DNA from: JAFDVN01 sp035758545
GTDB lineage: Bacteria > Acidobacteriota > Holophagae > Holophagales > Holophagaceae
Assembly: GCA_035758545.1 (NCBI GenBank)
Contig: DASTWQ010000161.1
Span: 1-22,841 of the forward strand
Direction of reading: 5' to 3'
Length of the DNA stretch: 22,841 nucleotides
Made by a program: the position numbers and the translations under genes
Notes under the pieces: model-generated
Seen by the model: the letters and a program-made list of their open reading frames with translations, nothing else
What the model was told of the DNA's origin: nothing
Databases searched by the model: none
Part shown: positions 15,263-22,029 of the stretch, piece after piece
Layout: every line of letters starts with the position of its first letter
Numbering within the stretch: the stretch's first letter is position 1

Positions 15263-16960
15263 TCAGCGAAGGATCAGATGCTCGGCGAGGGGGCCGAGGG
15301 CGAGGGCGGGCAGGAAGGTGAGGGCGCCGACGAGGAGGACGACGCCGACCAGCACGGCGACGAAGAGGGGCGTGTGGGTGGGCAGGGTCCCGACGCTCTC
15401 GGGGGTGTGCCGCTTCCGCGCCAGGGAGCCTGCGATGGCCAGGACGGGCCACATCACGCCGAAGCGCCCCAGGAGCATGGCGAGGGCGAGACCGTAGTCG
15501 TACCAGGGGGTGTTCGCGGCCAGGCCCCCGAAGGCGCTGCCGTTGTTGTTCGCGGCGCTGCTCCAGGCGTAGAGGACCTGGGTGAAGCCGTGAGGCCCGG
15601 GGTTGCTGACGGAGGCGGCGCCCTGGGCGCTCGCGACCGAGGCCGCCGTGCCGACCAGGGCGACGGCGCAGGGCAGGAGGATGGCGATGGAGGCCATCTT
15701 CATCTCGAAGGCCTCCACCTTCTTGCCGAGGTACTCCGGCGTCCGGCCCACCATGAGCCCGCCGATGAAGACCCCCACCAGTGCGAACAGGAGCAGGCCG
15801 TAGAGGCCCGAGCCCACGCCTCCGAAGACCACCTCCCCGAGCTGCATGAGCCAGAGGGGCATGAGGCCGCCCAGGGGCGTGAAGGAGTCGTGCATGGCGT
15901 TGACGGAGCCGTTGGAGGCGGCCGTCGTGGCCGTGGCCCAGAGCGCGGAGGGCCCCGGCCCGAAACGCAGCTCCTTGCCCTCCAGGTTGCCGCCGGCGTT
16001 CGATGCCGTGGCCACCTGGTCCGCCCCGGCGCGGGTCAGGGCCGGGTTGCCCTTCACCTCGAAGGAGGTGCAGACGGCGAGGCACCCGACGAAGAGGAGG
16101 GTCATCGCGGCGAGGAAGGCCCGGCCCTGCCGGCGGTCCCTCACCATCCGGCCGAAGGTCACCGCCAGCCCCGCGGGGATGAGCAGGATGGCCAGGCACT
16201 GGAGGAGGTTGGACAGGGGGGTGCTGTTCGCGAAGGGGTGGGCCGCGTTGGCGCCGAAGAAGCCGCCGCCGTTGGTGCCCAGCATCTGGATGGCGATCTG
16301 GGAGGCCGCGGGCCCCATGGGCAGCACCTGGCCGTTCGCGGTGTGGACGTAGGGCGAGAGGTTCTGGATCACCCCCTGGGAGACCAGGATGAGGGCGAAG
16401 GCCAGCGACATCGGGAGGAGGATGTAGAGGGTGGTCCGGAGGAGGTCCGCGTAGGGGTTTCCCAGGGTCGAGGCGCCGCGGCGCGTGAGACCCCGCACCA
16501 GAGCCACGAGGACGGCGATGCCGGTGGCGGCGGAGACGAAGTTCTGCACGGTGAGGCCGAGCATCTGGGTGAGGTAGGAGAGGGTTCCCTCCCCGCCGTA
16601 GGCCTGCCAGTTGGTGTTGGTCATGAAGCTCACGGCCGTGTTGACGGCCAGCGCCGTGCCCGTCCCCGGGAGGCGCTCCGGGTTGAGGGGCAGGACCCCC
16701 TGGGCTTTCATGAGGAGGAACACCGCGAGGAGGCCGAGGAGCTTCACGAGGGTGATCACCCATCCGTAGGCCTTCCAGTCCATCTCCTCATCGCCCCGGA
16801 TCCCCATCAGGCGGTAGAGGCCCCGTTCGACAGGATGCAGGAGCGGATGGAGGACGGTCCGTTCGCCCTCCAGCACCCTGGCCATGTAGGCCCCGAGCGG
16901 CACGGCGAGGCCCAGCAGCAGCGTCAGGTAGAGCAGGTTCTGGATCCAGGCGTGGCTCAT
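15263..16960 (-). CDS. kdpA: KdpA, K+-binding and channel-like subunit
   Basis: This membrane protein of 565 residues has about ten helices. Selectivity-filter loops of the SKT superfamily are visible: SFMTNTNWQAYGGE (111-124) and MLGTNGGGFFGANAAHPF (226-243), with further P-loops downstream. The second contains the glycine that aligns with the E. coli K+-affinity position near 232. ATG 16960 overlaps the kdpF stop as ATGA, so the two are probably translationally coupled. The frame continues upstream of this start to 17167, but the start chosen gives the normal N-terminus (MSHAWIQNLLYL). Confidence 0.97.
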   Translation of the reverse strand: MSHAWIQNLLYLTLLLGLAVPLGAYMARVLEGERTVLHPLLHPVERGLYRLMGIRGDEEMDWKAYGWVITLVKLLGLLAVFLLMKAQGVLPLNPERLPGTGTALAVNTAVSFMTNTNWQAYGGEGTLSYLTQMLGLTVQNFVSAATGIAVLVALVRGLTRRGASTLGNPYADLLRTTLYILLPMSLAFALILVSQGVIQNLSPYVHTANGQVLPMGPAASQIAIQMLGTNGGGFFGANAAHPFANSTPLSNLLQCLAILLIPAGLAVTFGRMVRDRRQGRAFLAAMTLLFVGCLAVCTSFEVKGNPALTRAGADQVATASNAGGNLEGKELRFGPGPSALWATATTAASNGSVNAMHDSFTPLGGLMPLWLMQLGEVVFGGVGSGLYGLLLFALVGVFIGGLMVGRTPEYLGKKVEAFEMKMASIAILLPCAVALVGTAASVASAQGAASVSNPGPHGFTQVLYAWSSAANNNGSAFGGLAANTPWYDYGLALAMLLGRFGVMWPVLAIAGSLARKRHTPESVGTLPTHTPLFVAVLVGVVLLVGALTFLPALALGPLAEHLILR

Positions 16961-17049
16961 TGGAACTTCTCCGGCTTGAGCAGGGCGGCGAGGAGGTAGC
17001 CGAAGAGGGCGAGGGTGAGGATGAAGGCGGCGAGCAGCAGGGGCGTCAT
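16957..17049 (-). CDS. kdpF: KdpF, small stabilising subunit
   Basis: This 30-residue single-helix peptide (MTPLLLAAFILTLALFGYLL, then AALLKPEKFQ) ends in the KPEKF signature found in KdpF before kdpA. GGAGG lies a few bases before ATG 17049. Its stop overlaps the kdpA start by four bases, and its own start overlaps the stop of the upstream 55-aa gene in the same ATGA fashion. KdpF stabilises the KdpABC complex in the membrane. Confidence 0.92.
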   Translation of the reverse strand: MTPLLLAAFILTLALFGYLLAALLKPEKFQ

Positions 17050-17213
17050 GGGGTCCTCCAGGCGTGGGCCAGGGTTGCGAGGAGCCAGAGGGCGAAGGGG
17101 AGCCAGCCGAGGCCGGTGATGGTCCATCGGGAGGTCCCCTCGTGGTCCCTTCCGGAAGCGGAGCCATATAGGCCGACCGCCAGGCATCCGAGGCCGATCA
17201 TCCAGGGATGCAT
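17046..17213 (-). CDS. 55-aa membrane peptide in the kdp operon, unknown function
   Basis: An open frame of 55 codons runs from ATG 17213 to TGA 17046 between the porin and kdpF. The product begins MHPWMIGLGCLAVGLYGSAS and has two hydrophobic stretches (about residues 4-20 and 33-49) around a polar middle (GRDHEGTSRW). Its stop overlaps the kdpF start (ATGA) and its start is three bases after the porin stop, as expected of a coupled operon gene. Third codon positions are mostly G or C. No strong ribosome site precedes it, so coupling from the porin is likely. I do not recognise a family; it could be an accessory subunit of the Kdp complex. Confidence 0.62.
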   Translation of the reverse strand: MHPWMIGLGCLAVGLYGSASGRDHEGTSRWTITGLGWLPFALWLLATLAHAWRTP

Positions 17214-17216
17214 GGC

Positions 17217-18545
17217 TCAGAACTTCACAAGGAGCGCCAGCGTGACGCGGCTCTCGGTCTTGCGCAGGTCCGGCGCCCAGCCGGGCACGACCGAGCCGGG
17301 ATCCCCCTGATTGCCGCCCGGGGGCGTCACGCCGCCGGGCCCCGCGAAGTAGGGCACGCTGGCGCCCCGGCGGTTGAACTCCGCGCGCATCGTGACGAAG
17401 GGGTTGGGCATGTAGTCGTAGGTGGCCGACCAGTCCCAGGCGTGGAAGGGATCGCCGGGGTTGGCGCTGAAGTAGGGCGTGCCCGAGGCCGCCGTGGCCC
17501 CGTTGATGGGCGGGACGAGGACGAGGTACCGGCCCGGGTTCGTGATGGCGCCGCCGCCGAGGGTCAGGGCGTGGCGGTCGTGGGCGAACCAGAACCGGTT
17601 GTAGAGCATCCATCCGGCGAAGTACTGCTTGGGCTCGCCGGTGCCTCCTACGCCGCCGCCATGCTCGTCGCCGAGGTCGCCGGTGAAGGTGAAGGCCATC
17701 CTGTCGAGGAAGGCGTCCGGTCGGTCGTAGTACTTCACCTCGAGGCTGTTGTCCGTGTGCCGCCGGGTGCGCTTCTGGTTGCCCAGGGTGTCGGCGCCGA
17801 GGAGGTAGTTGTTGGAGATGAAGCGGACGCTGCCGTTGGGGGACCAGGTGAAGCTCGCCCCGAGGCCCGGCGTGTGGTTGGACATGTTGTAGGACTGCCA
17901 CCCGTTGGTGATCCAGAGCTCGACCTTCATCTTCTCGCTGGGGAAGAGCTGGACCCGGACGCCGTTGAAGAACCAGGGGGTGTTGGAGGAGACGTAGGAG
18001 GGCTGGTACGCCCAGTTGTCGAAGTTGTAGTAGCTGAAGAGGCCGATGTAGGACATGAAGATGCCCGCGTCCACATTCAGGCCGTCCAGCACGTCGAAGT
18101 GGTAGCCGCCGTAGGCCTCCGACACGTAGCGGTAGGCGTCGGCCGTCTGCCACTGACCCTTGCTGGGGCTCGCATCGTTGCGGGGCGTCATGGTCGCGTA
18201 GAGCCCGAACTGGGTCATGAGGCGGCCCCGCACGTTGTCCCAGTGGAAGTCGCCCCCGATGCCGAGCTGCTGGACCTGGAGCTCGCCGGTCCGGCCCAGC
18301 TCGCTGGAGCCCACCAGCGTGTGGTCCTGGGGATGGTTGAAGTCGTAGACGGCGTTCGCGTCCAGGCGGAACTCGCCCGTGAAGTACGTCGTGTCCAGCA
18401 GGGATGCCGTCTGGCGGCTGTTCCCGTTGAGCCAGGAGAAGTCCGCGAAGGCCAGAGGCTGCGGGGCGGGCGCGGAGCCCGGCGCCTGGGCGGGCAGGAT
18501 CCCCTGGGCGAGCAGGGGAAGAAGGGGGGCCAGGCGGCGTCCCAT
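17217..18545 (-). CDS. outer-membrane beta-barrel porin of the kdp operon (BBP2/OmpL-like)
   Basis: This 442-residue protein has an N-terminal signal (MGRRLAPLLPLLAQGILPAQA) and alternating hydrophobic/polar strands rich in aromatics through to a terminal F (TLALLVKF), as in Gram-negative barrels. The FTGEFRLDANAVYDFNHPQDHTLVG element and later repeats fit the putative beta-barrel porin-2 type. A ribosome site (GGGAG) precedes ATG 18545. It is the first gene of the operon, three bases before the 55-aa gene and upstream of kdpFABCDE, so it probably supplies outer-membrane passage for K+ under limitation. Ion specificity is inferred from position only. Confidence 0.8.
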   Translation of the reverse strand: MGRRLAPLLPLLAQGILPAQAPGSAPAPQPLAFADFSWLNGNSRQTASLLDTTYFTGEFRLDANAVYDFNHPQDHTLVGSSELGRTGELQVQQLGIGGDFHWDNVRGRLMTQFGLYATMTPRNDASPSKGQWQTADAYRYVSEAYGGYHFDVLDGLNVDAGIFMSYIGLFSYYNFDNWAYQPSYVSSNTPWFFNGVRVQLFPSEKMKVELWITNGWQSYNMSNHTPGLGASFTWSPNGSVRFISNNYLLGADTLGNQKRTRRHTDNSLEVKYYDRPDAFLDRMAFTFTGDLGDEHGGGVGGTGEPKQYFAGWMLYNRFWFAHDRHALTLGGGAITNPGRYLVLVPPINGATAASGTPYFSANPGDPFHAWDWSATYDYMPNPFVTMRAEFNRRGASVPYFAGPGGVTPPGGNQGDPGSVVPGWAPDLRKTESRVTLALLVKF

Positions 18546-18609
18546 GCGTGCGACTCCCGAAGCGGCTCCGGCCGCAGGGATCAGCCTCGGCGCCCGCGCC
18601 TCAGAGGGG

Positions 18610-18648
18610 CATCAAGGTTGGGCACCCCTTCATCAAGATTTCATCAAG
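18610..18648 (-). promoter_or_regulatory. candidate KdpE-binding direct repeats upstream of the kdp operon
   Basis: CATCAAG occurs at 18610-18616, 18631-18637 and 18642-18648 (CTTGATG read in the kdp direction), with centre spacings of 21 and 11 bases, so all three lie on about the same DNA face. Tandem direct half-sites with roughly 10-11-base spacing are the normal target of OmpR/PhoB-type dimers such as KdpE. They lie 65-103 bases before the porin start. No close match to the E. coli kdp site is claimed. Confidence 0.45.
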
Positions 18649-18661
18649 GCGGTCCTCCGAG

Positions 18662-18687
18662 CCCGGGTTCTCCGGTGTGAACCCGGG
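18662..18687. promoter_or_regulatory. perfect 9-bp inverted repeat
   Basis: CCCGGGTTC (18662-18670) and GAACCCGGG (18679-18687) are exact reverse complements around an 8-base spacer. No T-run follows either side, so an operator is more likely than a terminator. It is adjacent to TTCATGAACGTTCATG (18690-18705), another short symmetrical element. Confidence 0.4.
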
Positions 18688-18804
18688 TGTTCATGAACGT
18701 TCATGGGAAAAGGCGGTGCCATGCGCCCGCCCCGGCGGAGGGTCCTGCGGATCCGGAACGCGCCGCTGCTGGCCCGGCGGGCATGACAGATCCTCAATGC
18801 GCGA

Positions 18805-18819
18805 TTTAAAGAGACTTAA
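18805..18819 (+). promoter_or_regulatory. 15-bp AT-rich element shared by both M4 protease genes, copy 1
   Basis: TTTAAAGAGACTTAA matches TTTAACAAGACTTAA at 21874-21888 in 13 of 15 positions, and both lie about 130-140 bases before their start codons in otherwise dissimilar GC-rich DNA. It could be a -10 region or the site of a shared regulator. Confidence 0.4.
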
Positions 18820-18951
18820 CCCTCGGGCGCGGGGCGCCGGGGAATGCTGGGATCCGCTTCCCTGATCTTTCCCCAACCTACTGACGGACCCGACCCCGCG
18901 GGGAGTTCCGCGCTGGGGCCGTCTCCACCCACCCCCATCCCGGAGGTTGCC

Positions 18952-21717
18952 TTGGCGACCCGCTCCCGCTTGACCCTCACCGCCCTCTCTGCGCTGCTCG
19001 TGGCCGCTCCCGCGGCCGCGGCGGTCTACCACCCCACGGCCGATCAGCTCGACCAGATCCGTGCCCAGGAGGGCGTCCGCGCCCAGCAGTCCCTGGCCCA
19101 CCTGGAGGGCCTCCGGGCCAAGCTCGGCCTGGACACGGACTCCGCCTTCAAGGCGACCCTGGTCCACACGGACGCCCTCGGCCAGACCCACACCCACATC
19201 CAGCAGCTCTACCGCGGCGTGAAGGTCTGGGGCGGCGAAGCCGTCGCCCACATGGACCGCACCGGCGCCATGCTGCCCACCACCTCCGCCCTCAAGGGCG
19301 GGATCAGCCTGGACACGACGCCCTCCTTCCGCCCGGATGAGGTCCTCGCCTTCGCCCACCAGGACCTGGCGCCCCGCGGCGCCTACGCCTCCAAGCCCAC
19401 CGCCGAGCTCGTGGTGTTCCCCATCCTGGTCCAGGTGCACGTCGGCACCGGCCAGGACGCCACCTCCTACGAGTACCGCCCGGTCCGCTACGCCCTGGCC
19501 TACCACATCCACACGGACCTCCAGAACGGCGCTGGCGAGACCAAGCAGACCGACTACATGATCGACGCCCACACCGGCGCCATCCTCAAGAAGTGGTCCT
19601 CCCTCGAGACCGCGGCCTCGGTCGGTACTGGCCACTCCCAGTACAGCGGCACGGTCAACATCAACACCAACAGCACGAGCAGCGGCTATGAGCTGCGGGA
19701 CATGACCCGCGGAACCGGCGGCACCTTCGGCAACAACGTCGTCACGAACCTGAACCACGCCACCAGCGGCAACGGCACCATCTACACGGACGCCGACAAC
19801 ACCTGGGGCGACGGCGCGAACTACGTCGAGGGCTCCTCGACCACCGCCGCCAACGGCGAGACCGCCGCCGTGGACGCCGCCTACGGCATCCAGGCCACCT
19901 GGGACATGTACAAGAACGTCCTCGGCCGAAATGGCATCGACGGCAACGGGAAGTCCACCTACCTTCGCGTGCACTACAGCAACAGCTACGACAACGCGTT
20001 CTGGGACGACACCTGCTTCTGCATGACCTTCGGCGACGGCAGCAGCTTCACGACCCTGACCTCCGTCGACGTGGCCGGCCACGAGATGAGCCACGGCGTC
20101 TGCGCCAACAACGGCCACGGCGGCCTGAACTACTCCGGCGAGTCCGGCGGCCTGAACGAGTCCAATTCCGACGTCATGGGCACCATGGTGGAGTTCTACG
20201 ACTTCGGCGGCGGCGAGGCCTCCGGCGCCACCACCATCCCCGCCACCGGCGGCAACTGGACCATCGGCGAGCAGCTCAGCTCCAGCCCGCTGCGCTACAT
20301 GTACAAGCCCAGCCTGGACGGCTCCTCCCCCGACGCCTACACGAGCTCCATCGGCAATCTGGACGTGCACTACAGCTCCGGCCCCGGCAACCGCGAGTTC
20401 TACTTCCTCAGCCAGGGCTCGAGCTCTTCCTCCAGCTCGAACTACTACAGCTCCTACCTGCCCGGCGGCATGGCCGGCGTGGGCAACGACCACGCGGCCC
20501 GCATCCACTACCGCGCCCTGACCACCTACTACACCTCCACCGAGACCTACGCCCAGGCCCGCACCGCCCACATCAACGCGGCGACGGACCTCTACGGCGC
20601 GAACTCCCCCGAGGTCGCGGCGGTGGAGAACTCCTTCGCGGCCATCAACGTCGGCTCCCCCGCTTCCAACACCCCGAACACGGTGACGGCCTCCATCACG
20701 ACGCCCTCCGGCAATGTGACGATCGCCACCGGCACCACCCAGTCCTTCGTGGGCAGCGGCACCGACTCCAGCTCCAGCGCCACGCTCTCCTACGCCTGGA
20801 CCTTCGGGGACGGCAGCACCGCCACCGGCGCCTCCGCCAGCCACACCTACACCAACACCGGCACCACCGCCGTGACCTACACCGCCACGCTGAAGGTCAC
20901 CGACAACACCGGGGTCTCCAGCACCGCCACCCGCTCCATCACGGTGAATCCCGCCGCCTCCGGCTCCAACACGGTGACGGCCTCCATCACGACGCCCTCC
21001 AGCAACGTGACGATCGCCTCCGGCACCAGCCAGGCCTTCGCGGGGACCGGCACGGACTCCGCTTCGGGCCAGACCCTGACCTACAGCTGGGCCTTCGGTG
21101 ACGGCACCACCGGCAGCGGCGCCTCCACGAGCCACACCTACACCAACTCCGGCTCCACGGCCGTGACCTACACCGCCACCCTGACCGCCACGGACACCAC
21201 CGGCGCCAAGGGCACCGCCACCCGCACCATCACGGTGAACCCCGCGACCTCCGGCGGCACCCAGCTGATCACCAACGGCGGCTTCGAGTCCGGCACCACC
21301 GGCTGGACCCAGACCTCCGGCGTCATCGGCGCCAACGGCCCCAGCGAGCCCGCCCACACCGGCTCCAACGATGCCTGGCTGGACGGCTACGGCAGCAGCC
21401 ACACCGACTACGTCACCCAGCAGGTCACGATCGCGGCCGGCACCAGCCCGACCCTGAGCTTCTACCTCCACATCGACACCTCGGAGACCACCACCACCAC
21501 GGCCTACGACACGCTGAAGGTCCAGGTGCTCAGCACCTCCGGCACCGTCCTCGGCACCCTGGCGACCTTCAGCAACCTGAACGCCGCCTCCGGCTACACC
21601 CAGCACAGCTACAGCCTGGGCGCCTACGCCGGCAAGACGGTGGTGATCAAGTTCCTGGGCGTGGAGGACAGCAGCCTGCAGACCTCCTTCGTCCTGGACG
21701 ATGTGAGCGCCAAGTAA
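18952..21717 (+). CDS. secreted M4 (thermolysin-like) metalloprotease with two PKD domains
   Basis: This protein has 921 residues from the TTG start 18952, chosen because GGAGG (18942-18946) lies five bases before it and it gives a clean signal peptide (MATRSRLTLTALSALLVAAP then AAAA). ATG 18844 would place 36 odd residues before the signal. An FTP/PepSY propeptide follows (QLYRGVKVWGGEAVAH, then DYMIDAHTGAIL, to about 215). The zinc motif is H377-E-M-S-H381, with the third ligand E403 in GGLNESNSD and H473 in DVHYSSGPGN, which is the M4 active-site set. Two PKD domains (about 576-672 and 673-766) share near-identical DNA, and a C-terminal jelly-roll-like domain (GGFESGTTGW to LDDVSAK) may bind substrate or surface. 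A Ser-rich loop sits near 490-500. It likely degrades extracellular protein. Confidence 0.93.
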   Translation: MATRSRLTLTALSALLVAAPAAAAVYHPTADQLDQIRAQEGVRAQQSLAHLEGLRAKLGLDTDSAFKATLVHTDALGQTHTHIQQLYRGVKVWGGEAVAHMDRTGAMLPTTSALKGGISLDTTPSFRPDEVLAFAHQDLAPRGAYASKPTAELVVFPILVQVHVGTGQDATSYEYRPVRYALAYHIHTDLQNGAGETKQTDYMIDAHTGAILKKWSSLETAASVGTGHSQYSGTVNINTNSTSSGYELRDMTRGTGGTFGNNVVTNLNHATSGNGTIYTDADNTWGDGANYVEGSSTTAANGETAAVDAAYGIQATWDMYKNVLGRNGIDGNGKSTYLRVHYSNSYDNAFWDDTCFCMTFGDGSSFTTLTSVDVAGHEMSHGVCANNGHGGLNYSGESGGLNESNSDVMGTMVEFYDFGGGEASGATTIPATGGNWTIGEQLSSSPLRYMYKPSLDGSSPDAYTSSIGNLDVHYSSGPGNREFYFLSQGSSSSSSSNYYSSYLPGGMAGVGNDHAARIHYRALTTYYTSTETYAQARTAHINAATDLYGANSPEVAAVENSFAAINVGSPASNTPNTVTASITTPSGNVTIATGTTQSFVGSGTDSSSSATLSYAWTFGDGSTATGASASHTYTNTGTTAVTYTATLKVTDNTGVSSTATRSITVNPAASGSNTVTASITTPSSNVTIASGTSQAFAGTGTDSASGQTLTYSWAFGDGTTGSGASTSHTYTNSGSTAVTYTATLTATDTTGAKGTATRTITVNPATSGGTQLITNGGFESGTTGWTQTSGVIGANGPSEPAHTGSNDAWLDGYGSSHTDYVTQQVTIAAGTSPTLSFYLHIDTSETTTTTAYDTLKVQVLSTSGTVLGTLATFSNLNAASGYTQHSYSLGAYAGKTVVIKFLGVEDSSLQTSFVLDDVSAK
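20677..21249 (+). repeat. tandem PKD-domain repeat inside the M4 protease gene
   Basis: Two in-frame units of about 97 codons start at 20677 and 20968. Their first 33 bases are identical, and much of the rest differs only at a few positions (FGDG, SHTYTN and TAVTYTATL motifs recur in both). The unit edges coincide with the PKD domains, so copy number could change by recombination without breaking the frame. Confidence 0.85.
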
Positions 21718-21735
21718 CCCAGATTCCCGATCAGG

Positions 21736-21770
21736 AAGGGGGCCGCCAGGAGGCGGCCCCCTTGTTTTTT
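21736..21770 (+). terminator. strong intrinsic terminator of the first M4 protease gene
   Basis: GGGGGCCGCC (21738-21747) and GGCGGCCCCC (21752-21761) form a perfect ten-pair stem with loop AGGA, directly followed by TTGTTTTTT. It starts 18 bases after the protease stop codon and should isolate the second protease gene from read-through. Confidence 0.93.
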
Positions 21771-22029
21771 GGCGTGCAGATCCTGTCATCGCCTTCACGA
21801 CCGAGGCGCCCCAGGGGGGCTTCAACTTCATTGAAGCGAGGGTTTCTGGGATGTGAAGTTTTGTTAAGCCATGTTTAACAAGACTTAATAACCGTTGCGG
21901 CGGGGGCCTGGAAGGATGGTCAAGCCTTTCCGATCCTTAACAGCTTCCTTCCCACCCCCGCATGGGGCCAGCCGAGGCATGACAGCGCGGCTGGGCCCGC
22001 CTGTCCTTACCTTTCCGCCAGGAGCACCT
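21771..22029 (+). promoter_or_regulatory. promoter and leader region of the second M4 protease gene
   Basis: A perfect inverted repeat GCTTCAA/TTGAAGC (21819-21825, 21831-21837) is followed by a second, TTGTTAA/TTAACAA (21861-21867, 21875-21881). The second overlaps a plausible promoter, TTGTTA (21861-21866), 17 bases, CTTAAT (21884-21889). The shared element TTTAACAAGACTTAA is at 21874-21888. Within the leader, 21964-21973 and 21989-21998 pair at 9 of 10 positions. The ribosome site AGGAG is at 22020-22024. No gene is seen here. Confidence 0.5.

Larger units (their letters stand above)
18546..18951. promoter_or_regulatory. divergent control region between kdp operon and first M4 protease
   Basis: This 406-base stretch holds no gene I can support. 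From left to right it contains the porin ribosome site, three CATCAAG direct repeats (18610-18648), a perfect 9-bp inverted repeat (18662-18687), TTCATG repeats around 18690-18705, an AT-rich element TTTAAAGAGACTTAA (18805-18819) and the GGAGG ribosome site of the protease (18942-18946). Two strongly expressed, regulated units probably start here in opposite directions. Confidence 0.6.

Noticed and set aside
13114..16999. Long plus-strand frames opposite kdpB and kdpA
   Set aside because: Same GC-bias shadow; no recognisable motifs and no ribosome sites, while KdpA and KdpB motifs are complete on the other strand.
18844..18951. ATG 18844 as the M4 protease start
   Set aside because: It would place 36 unrelated residues before a clean signal peptide; TTG 18952 has GGAGG at ideal spacing and the paralogue has the same layout.
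18546..18951. c-di-AMP or c-di-GMP riboswitch in the kdp/M4 control region
   Set aside because: I looked for the conserved cores of both classes on both strands and saw none.
18691..21831. 1046-codon minus-strand frame opposite the first M4 protease
   Set aside because: Product is repetitive G/A/V/H/D sequence produced by reading the antisense of a Ser/Thr/Gly-rich gene; it also runs through the intrinsic terminator.
18780..21985. GGCATGACAG found upstream of both M4 genes (18780 and 21976)
   Set aside because: It lies on opposite sides of the shared AT-rich element in the two leaders, so position is not conserved; chance is likely.
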